Origin: Rhodobacteraceae bacterium EhC02
GTDB taxonomy: Bacteria; Pseudomonadota; Alphaproteobacteria; Rhodobacterales; Rhodobacteraceae
Length of the DNA: 64,000 bases
NCBI GenBank assembly: GCA_001650895.1
Contig: LXYH01000006.1
Location: 186,001-250,000 of the forward strand
Direction: 5' to 3'
Shown here piece by piece: positions 55,305 through 63,239 of this stretch. Under the pieces are notes generated by a model, which was not told where the DNA came from, made no database searches, and saw only the letters and a list, made by a program, of their open reading frames with translations. The position numbers and the translations under genes are program-made. Each line of letters begins with the position of its first letter. Position 1 is the first letter of the stretch.

Positions 55305-56459
55305 TTACCCGCGATCCAGCAATTCTTCGCGTGTCAGGCGGAAACCCGACAGGATCCAGCGCTGTTTCAGCCGTTCAAGTTCGCGGCCAAGGGCGGGGCC
55401 CTCGAATTCCGGCATCAAATCAGCGGCGCGCAAGGGAAACACGGCCGCGGCACCTTCTGCGGCGGCCTCAAGGCTCTCGGGCGCAAGAGGTTGGCTCATG
55501 ACGGCTGCGCGCAGTAGCAGGATGGCGCGCGCATCCTCGATCCCGTGCCGAAAACCCAGCTCGCCCGCATTCCGGCCCGAACCCAAGCCGTCGCGCAGCA
55601 GGCACAGCCTGATTTCCTCTGCACGGCTCAACCGCAGGCGACCGGCAGCCTCGGGGCCTGTCATCGAGGCAAGCCGCGCCAACCAGTCAGGCCCAACCTG
55701 CGCTTGCTGTTCAAGATGCACCAACGGCGCCAGACTGCGATCGTCGGCACCTGGCAGGATGCGTGTCAGCACGCCACAGGCGCGCATGGCCGCAACCGAT
55801 GGGGCGGGATCCGGTGCCGAGAGCAGCTTGCCCATCTCGCTGCCCACACGTTCACGCGACAATTGCGCCAAACCGTCCGTGGCTTCGGCGATTGCCGACA
55901 GGGCGTTCTGATCCGGCCCCTGCGCATCATCGCCATACCACGCGTGAAAGCGAAAAAAACGCAGGATACGCAGGTAATCCTCTGCGATGCGTGCGGCTGC
56001 GTCCTCGATGAACCGGACCCGCCGCGCCATCAGATCGGGCAGGCCGCCAAGCGGATCAAGCACTGCACCCGAGGGGTCGGCATAAAGCGCGTTCATGGTG
56101 AAATCCCGGCGGCGTGCATCATCCTCGACCCGGGTTGCATAGGCTACAACAGCGCGGCGGCCATCGGTTTCGACATCGCGGCGAAAGGTCGTGACCTCAT
56201 GCGGTATGCCGCCAGCGATCACCGTGATCGTGCCGTGCTCGATCCCGGTCGGCACGGGGCGCAGGCCGGCATCCTTGGCCAGTTCCATCACCACCTCGGG
56301 GCGGGCATCGGTCGCGATGTCGATATCGGTGACAGGTGCGCCGATAATGGCATTACGGACGCAACCACCGACAAACAGTGCCCTGTAGCCGGCCTGTGTC
56401 AGCATCGTGCAGACGGCCTGCGTGTGATCCGCCGTGATCCACTCCGCCGCGATCCGCAT
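55305..56459 (-). CDS. cca: CCA tRNA nucleotidyltransferase / poly(A) polymerase family protein
   Basis: This class II nucleotidyltransferase repairs or adds the 3' CCA end of tRNAs. The N-terminal catalytic motif LFVGGCVRNAIIGAPVTDID carries the metal Asp pair, followed by HEVTTFRRDVETDGRR and RRDFTMNALYADPSG. The RNA-binding segment ILRFFRFHAWYG is typical of the alphaproteobacterial 'CCA tRNA nucleotidyltransferase'. The length of 384 residues is standard, with no HD phosphatase domain. The ATG overlaps the upstream NUDIX stop by one base. The tRNA in this window already encodes CCA, so here it would act in repair. Confidence 0.92.
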   Translation of the reverse strand: MRIAAEWITADHTQAVCTMLTQAGYRALFVGGCVRNAIIGAPVTDIDIATDARPEVVMELAKDAGLRPVPTGIEHGTITVIAGGIPHEVTTFRRDVETDGRRAVVAYATRVEDDARRRDFTMNALYADPSGAVLDPLGGLPDLMARRVRFIEDAAARIAEDYLRILRFFRFHAWYGDDAQGPDQNALSAIAEATDGLAQLSRERVGSEMGKLLSAPDPAPSVAAMRACGVLTRILPGADDRSLAPLVHLEQQAQVGPDWLARLASMTGPEAAGRLRLSRAEEIRLCLLRDGLGSGRNAGELGFRHGIEDARAILLLRAAVMSQPLAPESLEAAAEGAAAVFPLRAADLMPEFEGPALGRELERLKQRWILSGFRLTREELLDRG

Positions 56460-57058
56460 CAGCCCTGCATCCTGTCTGCCAATGCGCGCAGAATACGGGC
56501 CGTTGCGCCCCAGATGTAATAGGGACCGTATGGCACGGTGAAATAGTGCCGCCTTTGCCCGCGCCAGCGCCGCGACTGGATGATGAAACGGGCAGGATCC
56601 GTGACATGGGACAGCGGTGCCTCGAACACCTCGGCGACTTCGCCGGGTTCGGGCCGGGGATCGAAGGGCGCGACGACGCGGGCCAGAACCGGCGTCACGA
56701 TGAAGCCCGTCACGGTTTCATGCGCGGGCATGGTGCCCAGAACCTCGACATTTGCGCGGTCGAGCGCGATTTCTTCCTCTGCCTCGCGCAGGGCGGCGGC
56801 AATGACATCGGCATCGCCTTCGTCCTGCTTGCCGCCCGGAAAGGCGATCTGACCGGGGTGATGCTTGAGGGCGGATGATCGTTTTGTCAGGATCACCTGC
56901 ATGCCGAACGGCCGCTCGATCAGCGGAACAAGAACGCCGGCCGCACGCAGCGGCCGACCCTCTGGCAAGACGACATCCGGGTTCAGATCGAAATCGGAAG
57001 ACGGACGCCCCTCACGGCGCAATGCGTCGATAACCCGATCAAGAGGATCAGTCCGCAT
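56459..57058 (-). CDS. CoA diphosphatase-type NUDIX hydrolase
   Basis: This NUDIX protein of 199 residues has the CoA pyrophosphatase signature: LTKRSSALKHHPGQIAFPGG directly before the NUDIX box KQDEGDADVIAAALREAEEE. Such enzymes cleave CoA and its derivatives to 4'-phosphopantetheine and 3',5'-ADP. The start at 57058 overlaps the hslO stop by 11 bp; an alternative further upstream would overlap more. Downstream, cca is coupled by a TGATG junction. The order hslO-nudix-cca is common in Rhodobacterales. Confidence 0.9.
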   Translation of the reverse strand: MRTDPLDRVIDALRREGRPSSDFDLNPDVVLPEGRPLRAAGVLVPLIERPFGMQVILTKRSSALKHHPGQIAFPGGKQDEGDADVIAAALREAEEEIALDRANVEVLGTMPAHETVTGFIVTPVLARVVAPFDPRPEPGEVAEVFEAPLSHVTDPARFIIQSRRWRGQRRHYFTVPYGPYYIWGATARILRALADRMQG

Positions 57059-58046
57059 CCCCGTCCGTCCCTTTGGCCTCGAATCCCAGGGTCTCGGGGT
57101 CAAGGTCGTAATGGGCGCCGCAGAACTGGCAATCGGCCGTGACCCGCCCCTCGTCCGTGGTCATCTTTTCGATGTCCTTGGAGGAATAGATCGACAGGCT
57201 TTGCCGCACACGGTCTTCGGAACAGGTGCAACCAAATCGCACGGGCTGCGCATCGAAGACACGCGGCGCCTCTTCGTGGAACAGGCGGATCAGCAAATCG
57301 GTCGGCGACACGCGCGGCCCGACAAGTTCCAGATTCTCGACCGTGTCCAGAAGAAGATTGGCACGGTTCCAGTTCTCGCCATCCTCGCCATCCACAAGGT
57401 CGCGTGCGTGCAACAAGCCATCTTCGCCTGTCGCCTCTGCACCTTTGGCAAAGGGCGAGGCCTTCGGCATGTGCTGCAACATCACACCGCCTGCGCGCCA
57501 GTATTCCTTGATCCCACGCTCGGTCGATTTGCCGAAGCTCAGGGCAAAGCGGGTCGGCAACTGCTCGGACTGGGCGAAATACGCCTCGGCACAGGATGCA
57601 AGCGATCCACCGGCAAGCGGGGTGATGCCCTGATAGGGGGTCATGCCCTGGCCCTGGTCGATCATGATCGCAAAATAACCCGTGCCGATCTGGTCGAAGG
57701 GCGCCCCATCCGTCAGACGATCCGCATCATAGCTTGCATAGGCCCGGATACGTGCCGGCTCGCCTTCCTCGGACGGGCCATAGTAATCCGTGGCAATCAT
57801 CCTGACAGGGCCCTTGGACTGGACCTGAAGCTGCAATTTCCAGCGCAGCTTGACCGACTGGCCGATCAACGCGGTCAGCAAGGCCATTTCAGCCACCAGC
57901 GCCTCGACCACCGGAGGGTAGTCGTGCTGCTTCAGGATACCGTCAAGCACCCCGTCCAGCCGTGCGACACGGCCCCTGATGTCCGAGTTGTCCAGCTGGA
58001 ACGGCAATACCGTATCGTCCCAGGCGATTTTTGATCCAAGTGTCAT
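57048..58046 (-). CDS. hslO: Redox-regulated holdase chaperone Hsp33
   Basis: Hsp33 is activated by oxidation and heat and protects unfolding proteins. The C-terminal zinc switch is present as CTC near residues 271-273 (RFGCTCSEDRV) and CQFC near 303-306, the family C-x-C plus C-x2-C pattern. The N-terminal domain includes ALLTALIGQSVKLRWKLQLQ and EAYFAQSEQLPTRFAL. At 332 residues it is longer than E. coli HslO (292), as is usual in alphaproteobacteria. A heat-shock sigma promoter lies 37-67 bp upstream of the ATG, consistent with its role. Confidence 0.95.
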   Translation of the reverse strand: MTLGSKIAWDDTVLPFQLDNSDIRGRVARLDGVLDGILKQHDYPPVVEALVAEMALLTALIGQSVKLRWKLQLQVQSKGPVRMIATDYYGPSEEGEPARIRAYASYDADRLTDGAPFDQIGTGYFAIMIDQGQGMTPYQGITPLAGGSLASCAEAYFAQSEQLPTRFALSFGKSTERGIKEYWRAGGVMLQHMPKASPFAKGAEATGEDGLLHARDLVDGEDGENWNRANLLLDTVENLELVGPRVSPTDLLIRLFHEEAPRVFDAQPVRFGCTCSEDRVRQSLSIYSSKDIEKMTTDEGRVTADCQFCGAHYDLDPETLGFEAKGTDGDAD

Positions 58047-58082
58047 GGGGTTTCCTTACGAGCCGTCTCTTGGCATACCGCG

Positions 58083-58113
58083 TGTATATAGGCGGGGCAA
58101 GGCAGGCACCAAG
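58083..58113 (-). promoter_or_regulatory. RpoH (sigma32) promoter of hslO
   Basis: On the minus strand CTTG (58113-58110), a 17-bp spacer and CCTATATACA (58092-58083) match the CTTG-N17/18-CYTATNTNNG consensus at all but the last position. The predicted start site would give a 5'UTR of about 30 nt before the hslO ATG. Confidence 0.75.
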
Positions 58114-58159
58114 GGAATGGCTGCCACCCGCTGCGCGCAGGGCTTGTGCAAAAGGTGAC

Positions 58160-58615
58160 ATGATGATCAGACGGTTTGGTGAAACGCCCCGGGCGGGGCA
58201 AAGCTACAGACGCCGACCAGGGGCCTATGCGATCCTGTTGCGCGGCGCGGACATGCTGGTGACGCATCAGGCCGATCCATGGCCGGAGTTCCAGCTGCCG
58301 GGCGGCGGGATCGACCCCGGCGAGTCGCCTTTGGCAGCACTTCACCGCGAGGTTTTCGAGGAAACAGGCTGGAGCATTGCCGCCCCGCGCCGTATCGGAA
58401 CATTCCGCCGCTTCACCTATATGCCTGAATACGACCTCTGGGCCGAGAAGCTGTGCATGATCTACCTGGCAAGGCCAGTGCGCCGGATCGGCCCGCCCAG
58501 CGAGGCAGGCCATACCGCGTTGTGGATGCCCCCCGCGGTTGCAGCCGGCAAGCTTGGAAACGCCGGAGACAGGCATTTCGTCACCGGTTTGCTATCCGGT
58601 CTTCGACGCTTCTGA
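58160..58615 (+). CDS. NUDIX hydrolase, substrate unknown
   Basis: This is a small NUDIX protein of about 151 residues. The core motif is LPGGGIDPGESPLAALHREV followed by FEETGW, which fits G-x5-E-x7-REUxEE. The N-terminal RRRPGAYAILLRGADMLVTHQ is a typical strand before the box. It is not MutT-like elsewhere, so the substrate is open. Tandem ATGs at 58160 and 58163 follow AAGGTG. It is divergent from hslO, and its 3' end overlaps the convergent receiver-phosphatase gene by 24 bp. Confidence 0.88.
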   Translation: MMIRRFGETPRAGQSYRRRPGAYAILLRGADMLVTHQADPWPEFQLPGGGIDPGESPLAALHREVFEETGWSIAAPRRIGTFRRFTYMPEYDLWAEKLCMIYLARPVRRIGPPSEAGHTALWMPPAVAAGKLGNAGDRHFVTGLLSGLRRF

Positions 58616-59917
58616 CTGCGGCGCACCCTTGTATTCAAACAGAACGGCCGAAACGTCATCCGGGAAGTCGTGACCGCCCGCGTATTCGGTCAGGTTCCAG
58701 ATGAAGGCTTCCAGAAATGCGGTTCCGACCAAATGGCGCAAATCATCCAGCATCCTTGAGGCACCTTCGGTCCCCAACAGGCGTTCTTCCGGGTCGGGAC
58801 ATTCAAGGATTCCGTCGGACAGCACGATCAGCCGATCGCCCGGTGCAAGAACGCAGTCGAACTGCTGATAGATCGCGCTGTCGAACAGTCCGACCGGCAG
58901 ACCGCCTGCGCCCAGGATTTCCAACGTTCCGTCAGATCGCTGAACCATGGGGTTCGGATGCCCTGCCTGCACCATGACGACACGCCCGGTCTGCAGATCG
59001 GCATCGGCCAGAAACAAGGTGAGGTAGTGATCGGTCTGCACCTCCTGCAGGACAAGGCGGTTCAACGAGCCGACAACCTGTTCGGGCGGCAAATGGGTCA
59101 GTGCACCATCCGCATCACGCGTCAGGGCGATGTTATGTTCCGGCGCAGAGGATGACATGTAGCTTGCCAGTCGCGCCGTCATCATCGCGGAACTGATCCC
59201 GTGGCCGGACACATCCAGCGCAAACAGCCCCGCATGCGTATCGCCGGCCGGATAGAACCCGACCAGATCCCCCCCCACGTGCCCCGAGGATCGCAACAGA
59301 AGACAGACCTGCGCCGCGCCGAAGTCATGCGATCTTTCCCGCACCAGCGACTGTTGCAGTTTTTTCGCCTCCGCAAGGTCGGTGTCCAGCGCATCATAAA
59401 GCGCCTGAAGCTCGGCCAGGGTGCTGGTGATCAGGCGATTCTTGTCCGACAGTTGCCGCTGCATGTCGATGATCCGCGTACCCGCATTGATGCGGGCGCG
59501 CAGTTCTGCGGGATTGACGGGCTTGGTCAGGAAGTCGTCAGCCCCGCAATCAAGACCGAGCGCCACGGCTTCCTTGCCGCTTTTCGAGGTGAGAAGGATG
59601 AAATAGCCATAGGATTCCCGTGGCAGGGCACGGAAGGCGCGACAGAACGCAAGCCCATCCATGCCGGGCATCATCCAGTCGCTGAGAACAAGATCCGGCG
59701 CCTCAACAGTGCAAAGCGCCAGCGCATCCTGCCCACTGGCGGCTTCGGATACCCTGAAGCCCCACCGGGTCAGAAAGGACGAAAGGATACGCCTTTGCAG
59801 GTCACTGTCATCGACCACAAGCGCATGCAAGGGAATGTCACGCACGACCGTCGCGTTCGGGCCTGTCTTCTGGGAATGCTGTGCTTGCGCGGACACGGGT
59901 TGCTGCCTTCTTGACAT
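58592..59917 (-). CDS. Response regulator with PP2C/SpoIIE serine phosphatase output (RbaY-like)
   Basis: The 441-residue protein has a receiver domain at about residues 32-148 (VVDDSDLQRRIL, phosphoacceptor Asp near 79 in LVLSDWMMPGMDGL, TKPVNPAEL). A helical linker follows (STLAELQALYDALDTDLAEA), then a PP2C-type phosphatase (GGDLVGFYPAG, FALDVSGHGISSAMMTA, VLSDGILE). This architecture is that of R. capsulatus RbaY, the phosphatase of a partner-switching system controlling gene transfer agent production. Orthology is an inference. No STAS antagonist or RsbW-type kinase is adjacent. It is divergent from an HPt gene across about 118 bp containing a CtrA-like box. Confidence 0.88.
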   Translation of the reverse strand: MSRRQQPVSAQAQHSQKTGPNATVVRDIPLHALVVDDSDLQRRILSSFLTRWGFRVSEAASGQDALALCTVEAPDLVLSDWMMPGMDGLAFCRAFRALPRESYGYFILLTSKSGKEAVALGLDCGADDFLTKPVNPAELRARINAGTRIIDMQRQLSDKNRLITSTLAELQALYDALDTDLAEAKKLQQSLVRERSHDFGAAQVCLLLRSSGHVGGDLVGFYPAGDTHAGLFALDVSGHGISSAMMTARLASYMSSSAPEHNIALTRDADGALTHLPPEQVVGSLNRLVLQEVQTDHYLTLFLADADLQTGRVVMVQAGHPNPMVQRSDGTLEILGAGGLPVGLFDSAIYQQFDCVLAPGDRLIVLSDGILECPDPEERLLGTEGASRMLDDLRHLVGTAFLEAFIWNLTEYAGGHDFPDDVSAVLFEYKGAPQSEASKTG

Positions 59918-59974
59918 GAAAGCCCCATGTAAAGCGCAATCCCTAACGCCAGCTAAATGTTAGAATTAATCGTA

Positions 59975-59989
59975 TTTACAGAATGTTAA
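59975..59989. promoter_or_regulatory. CtrA-like box between the receiver-phosphatase and HPt genes
   Basis: TTTA-CAGAATG-TTAA fits the CtrA half-site pattern TTAA-N7-TTAA with one mismatch. The surrounding intergenic DNA is AT-rich, unlike its neighbours. It is 47 bp before the HPt ATG and 58 bp from the divergent phosphatase ATG. Confidence 0.4.
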
Positions 59990-60035
59990 GTTCTTTTCCC
60001 TAAGCCTGCAAAGCATGTCGCGGCAGGAGAGGGAC

Positions 60036-60383
60036 ATGATCGACTGGACACGTGTGGAAGAACTGCGGGATGAAATCGGCGCTGATTGTTTTGACGAGGT
60101 GGTCAACCTCTTCCTGGCCGAAGCTGGTGATGTCGTGACCCGCCTGCGTGACAATCCCGATGTTTCGCGGCTGGCGGTCGATCTTCACTTTCTCAAGGGT
60201 GGTGTTCTCAACCTCGGGTTCGTGGCGGTTTCCCACCTGTGCACAGAGGGGGAAAGCCTGGCCTCAAGCGGACAGGGCGACCGGTTCGACATCACGGCGC
60301 TTGTCACGACCTATGAACAGTCAAGGCTGGCATTCCTGACGGAGTACCAGTCACGCCTTGCCGTGCGGGCCTCAGCGGGGTGA
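60036..60383 (+). CDS. HPt-domain phosphotransfer protein
   Basis: This is a stand-alone histidine phosphotransfer domain of about 115 residues. The phosphoacceptor is H51 in VDLHFLKGGVLNLGF, the HPt H-x2-KG signature, in an all-helical protein. The start at 60036 is chosen because AGGAGAGGG lies just upstream; an earlier ATG at 60015 has no site. The divergent receiver-phosphatase is the obvious candidate partner. Its 3' end overlaps the convergent regA by 12 bp. Confidence 0.85.
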   Translation: MIDWTRVEELRDEIGADCFDEVVNLFLAEAGDVVTRLRDNPDVSRLAVDLHFLKGGVLNLGFVAVSHLCTEGESLASSGQGDRFDITALVTTYEQSRLAFLTEYQSRLAVRASAG

Positions 60384-60923
60384 ACGTTTGGCAAGGATAC
60401 GTTGAAGGGTACGGCGATGCATGTTCAGGCGACGCGCCGTCTCGGACACATTGCGGTCGCACAGTTCATACACGCGCTGGATATGCTCCCAACGAACGCG
60501 ATCCGCGCTCATCGGGTTTTCGGGCGGCGGCGGAAGGTCGGCCCCGGTCGCCAGCAAGGCGTGGGTGATGTCGGTCGCATCCGCCGGTTTGCTCAGGTAA
60601 TCCGTGGCACCGATCTTGACCGCCGCGACAGCGGTTGCAATGGCACCGTAACCGGTCAGCACGACGATGCGGCAATCCGGGCGTTTGTCGCGCAGAACCT
60701 CGACCACATCCAGCCCGTTGCCATCCTCTAGGCGCAGGTCACACACGGCATAGGCAGGGGGACGGGCCGTTGCAATGGCCTTGCCAGCAGCGACCGAACC
60801 TGCGGTTTCCACATCGAAGCCACGTTTTTCCATGGCTTTGGCCAGGCGCTTCAGAAACGCTTCATCGTCGTCGACCAGAAGAAGTGTTCTGTCTTCTCCG
60901 ATGTCGTGCAGGTCTTCCGCCAC
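60372..60923 (-). CDS. regA: Redox response regulator RegA/PrrA/ActR
   Basis: This global redox-responsive regulator controls photosynthesis, respiration, carbon and nitrogen fixation genes in Rhodobacter relatives. It has 183 residues. The receiver domain has LLLVDDDEAF, phospho-Asp D62 in VCDLRLEDGNGLD and Lys in LSKPADATD; a proline linker DLPPPPENPMS and a Fis-type helix-turn-helix ETARRLNMHRRTLQRILAKR follow. The DNA-binding part is extremely conserved in the RegA/PrrA/ActR family. The start is GTG at 60923 with GGAGG upstream. It is transcribed after senC with a 101-bp gap, the same order as prrC-prrA. Confidence 0.97.
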   Translation of the reverse strand: MAEDLHDIGEDRTLLLVDDDEAFLKRLAKAMEKRGFDVETAGSVAAGKAIATARPPAYAVCDLRLEDGNGLDVVEVLRDKRPDCRIVVLTGYGAIATAVAAVKIGATDYLSKPADATDITHALLATGADLPPPPENPMSADRVRWEHIQRVYELCDRNVSETARRLNMHRRTLQRILAKRSPR

Positions 60924-61024
60924 GCCTGTGCCTCCTGATCCAGCCAACGCTGTTCAAATCTATTATAGCGCGCGCTGTCAGGCGTCAAACCAACCTGTCA
61001 TTCTCGTGATGTCAGAGCAAACTG

Positions 61025-61645
61025 TCATTGGGCTTCCAGAAAGCACTGGATACGGTCCGCCACATCTTCCGCGCGCAAAGACCGCTGAAAGACTTCGACA
61101 AAACCATCTTCGGGAAAGACGAGATAGCTCATCGTGGAATGATCGACGAGGTAGTATTCATCGTCACCTTCCTGTTTCTGATAGAAGGTGCGGTAGGCAC
61201 GGCTGGCCGCGCGAACCTGCTCGGGCGACCCTGTCAGACCCAGCATGCGCTCGTGCAGGTTTGCCGTGAATGCGTCGACAACTTCGGGCGTGTCGCGTTC
61301 AGGGTCGATCGAGATGAAAACAGGCTTCACCATCAGGCCACGCTCTTCAAGGATATCGATCGCCTCTGCGTTCCGGGACGTGTCCAGGGGGCAGACATCC
61401 GGGCAGAAAGTATAGCCGAAATAGATCAGGCTTGGCTGGTCGATCACATCGGCGTCCGTCACCGTCTTGCCGGTCTCGTCCACCAGAGTGAACGGTCCCC
61501 CGATCTGCGAGGCGCCACCGGCAATATTTGTGGTGCGGCACTGGGCGTATTTGTCAGGTGTACCCGCAAGCCTTGTATAGACAAAAACACCTGCAGTCAT
61601 CGCAATGACAAGACACACCGCGGCGATGGCATAAAAACGGGACAT
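61025..61645 (-). CDS. senC: SCO1/SenC/PrrC copper protein
   Basis: This is a membrane-anchored periplasmic thioredoxin-fold copper chaperone for cytochrome oxidase that also shapes RegB signalling. An N-terminal anchor (AVCLVIAMTAGVFVY) is followed by the copper site C81/C85 in YFGYTFCPDVCP and a distal His in YLVDHSTMSYLVF near residue 169. It has 206 residues. The ATG at 61645 is chosen over the preceding GTG because AGGAG is 6 bp upstream of the ATG. It lies between the divergent regB and downstream regA, as in the Rhodobacter prrBCA layout. Confidence 0.95.
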   Translation of the reverse strand: MSRFYAIAAVCLVIAMTAGVFVYTRLAGTPDKYAQCRTTNIAGGASQIGGPFTLVDETGKTVTDADVIDQPSLIYFGYTFCPDVCPLDTSRNAEAIDILEERGLMVKPVFISIDPERDTPEVVDAFTANLHERMLGLTGSPEQVRAASRAYRTFYQKQEGDDEYYLVDHSTMSYLVFPEDGFVEVFQRSLRAEDVADRIQCFLEAQ

Positions 61646-61739
61646 CACGTTCTCCTTTTCCGGCAGGACTGGTTATTGGGTCAGCCGGGGTGCATATTTA
61701 GCACTTGGGCCAGACATGCAACGGGACGAATGGGCACAT

Positions 61740-63137
61740 ATGAGTGATATGCAGCTTGGCGTTCTCAAGGGGCGCGAACGCGGAAACTGGGTTCGTCTTC
61801 GCACGATCATCCTGTTGCGCTGGGCAGCTGTCATCGGACAGCTGATCGCCCTGTTCGTCGCGCAAGAGGCCTACAAGCTGCAGATCGAGATGGGGCTGTG
61901 CCTGTTGGTCGTCAGCGTGTCGGTCATGGGCAACCTGATCGCGATGTTCATTTTCCCCGAAAACAAGCGACTGTCGGAAACCGAAAACCTGTTGATGGTT
62001 CTCTTCGATCTTCTGCAACTGGCGCTGCTGCTGTACCTGACGGGCGGCCTGCATAACCCGTTCTACATCCTGATCCTGGGGCCGGTGACGGTTTCAGCCT
62101 TGGTTCTGACGCTTCGCTCGACCGTGTTTCTGGGGATCACCGCCATCCTTGCCGTGACCCTTCTGGCCGAGTTCCACCTTCCCCTGCGATCAGAGCAGGG
62201 GTTCCTTTTGCAGGTGCCCGACATTTTCGTTTTCGGCAATTGGGTGGCCATCACCATCGCTGTGATCTTCCTCAGCTTCTATTCCCGGCGTGTCACCCAA
62301 GAGATGCATTCGATGTCCGACGCGTTGCAAGCGACGCAGATGGCCTTGGCGCGCGAGCAGAAGCTGACCGATCTGGGCGGCGTCGTCGCGGCGGCAGCCC
62401 ATGAACTGGGCACACCACTGGCCACCATCAAGCTGACCAGTGCCGAGCTGATCGAAGAGCTGGATGATTTTCCCGAGCTTCAGGACGATGCACGGCTGAT
62501 CCGCGAGCAGGCAGACCGATGCCGGGATATCCTGCGTTCCATGGGGCGGGCGGGCAAGGATGATCTGATGCTGCGTCAGGCGCCCTTGGGCACCTTGGTA
62601 CGCGAAGCCGCGGCCCCGCATATGAACCGTGGCAAGGACATCAATTTTCAGGACGGTCTGACGGACGAAGACAGCCAGAGCCAGCCCATGGTGCTGCGCC
62701 GCCCCGACCTGGTGCATGGGCTGCGCAACCTGTTGCAGAACGGGGTTGATTTCGCGTGGGCGAATGTCTGGGTGGAAACCCGCTGGGATGATGAAACCGT
62801 TTCGGTGCGCATCATGGATGACGGCATGGGCTATCCCGCGAACATCATGGGGCGGATCGGCGACCCCTTCATGCGGTTGCGCAGAAGCGAACCGGAACGC
62901 GCCCAGCGCCCGGAATACGAAGGCATGGGGCTGGGGCTGTTCATCGCCAAGACGCTTCTTGAACGGTCCGGGGCCGAACTCAGCTTTGCCAACGGGCGAG
63001 ATCCCTATCTTGCCAGTACGGAACAACCCCAGAAGTGCGGCGCGATTGTCGAAGTTGTCTGGCCGCGATCAAAGATCGATGCACGCCATCCGGCGAATGC
63101 CACGCCAATGGGGCAGAACCGCCTGCTGGATACCTGA
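61740..63137 (+). CDS. regB: Redox sensor histidine kinase RegB/PrrB
   Basis: RegB is the membrane kinase that senses the quinone pool, oxygen and oxidase activity and phosphorylates RegA. Six transmembrane segments precede the quinone-linked motif GGLHNPF near residues 101-107. The H-box AAAAHELGTPLATIK has the phospho-His near 221. The redox-active Cys in DRCRDILRSMGRAGKDD near residue 261 corresponds to R. capsulatus Cys265. ATPase motifs LRNLLQNGVDFA and EGMGLGLFIAKTLLERSGA follow. Of several N-terminal ATGs, 61740 gives the length of known RegB proteins (465 residues); 61716 is an alternative. Confidence 0.95.
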   Translation: MSDMQLGVLKGRERGNWVRLRTIILLRWAAVIGQLIALFVAQEAYKLQIEMGLCLLVVSVSVMGNLIAMFIFPENKRLSETENLLMVLFDLLQLALLLYLTGGLHNPFYILILGPVTVSALVLTLRSTVFLGITAILAVTLLAEFHLPLRSEQGFLLQVPDIFVFGNWVAITIAVIFLSFYSRRVTQEMHSMSDALQATQMALAREQKLTDLGGVVAAAAHELGTPLATIKLTSAELIEELDDFPELQDDARLIREQADRCRDILRSMGRAGKDDLMLRQAPLGTLVREAAAPHMNRGKDINFQDGLTDEDSQSQPMVLRRPDLVHGLRNLLQNGVDFAWANVWVETRWDDETVSVRIMDDGMGYPANIMGRIGDPFMRLRRSEPERAQRPEYEGMGLGLFIAKTLLERSGAELSFANGRDPYLASTEQPQKCGAIVEVVWPRSKIDARHPANATPMGQNRLLDT

Positions 63138-63174
63138 TCCGGTAATCCGGTTTCGGGTCAGCGGCTTCTCGGCG

Positions 63175-63189
63175 TTAACCATGCATTAA
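63175..63189 (+). promoter_or_regulatory. CtrA box upstream of the PAS-kinase gene
   Basis: TTAACC-ATGCA-TTAA matches the full CtrA consensus TTAA-N7-TTAA, including the CC after the first half-site. It lies 51 bp before the ATG at 63240. No other perfect box of this kind was noticed in the intergenic regions I read. Confidence 0.55.
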
Positions 63190-63239
63190 GCATTTCGCGT
63201 CAAAGCTGTAAGTCATGTTTCCAGACGGGGGAGTCGGGG

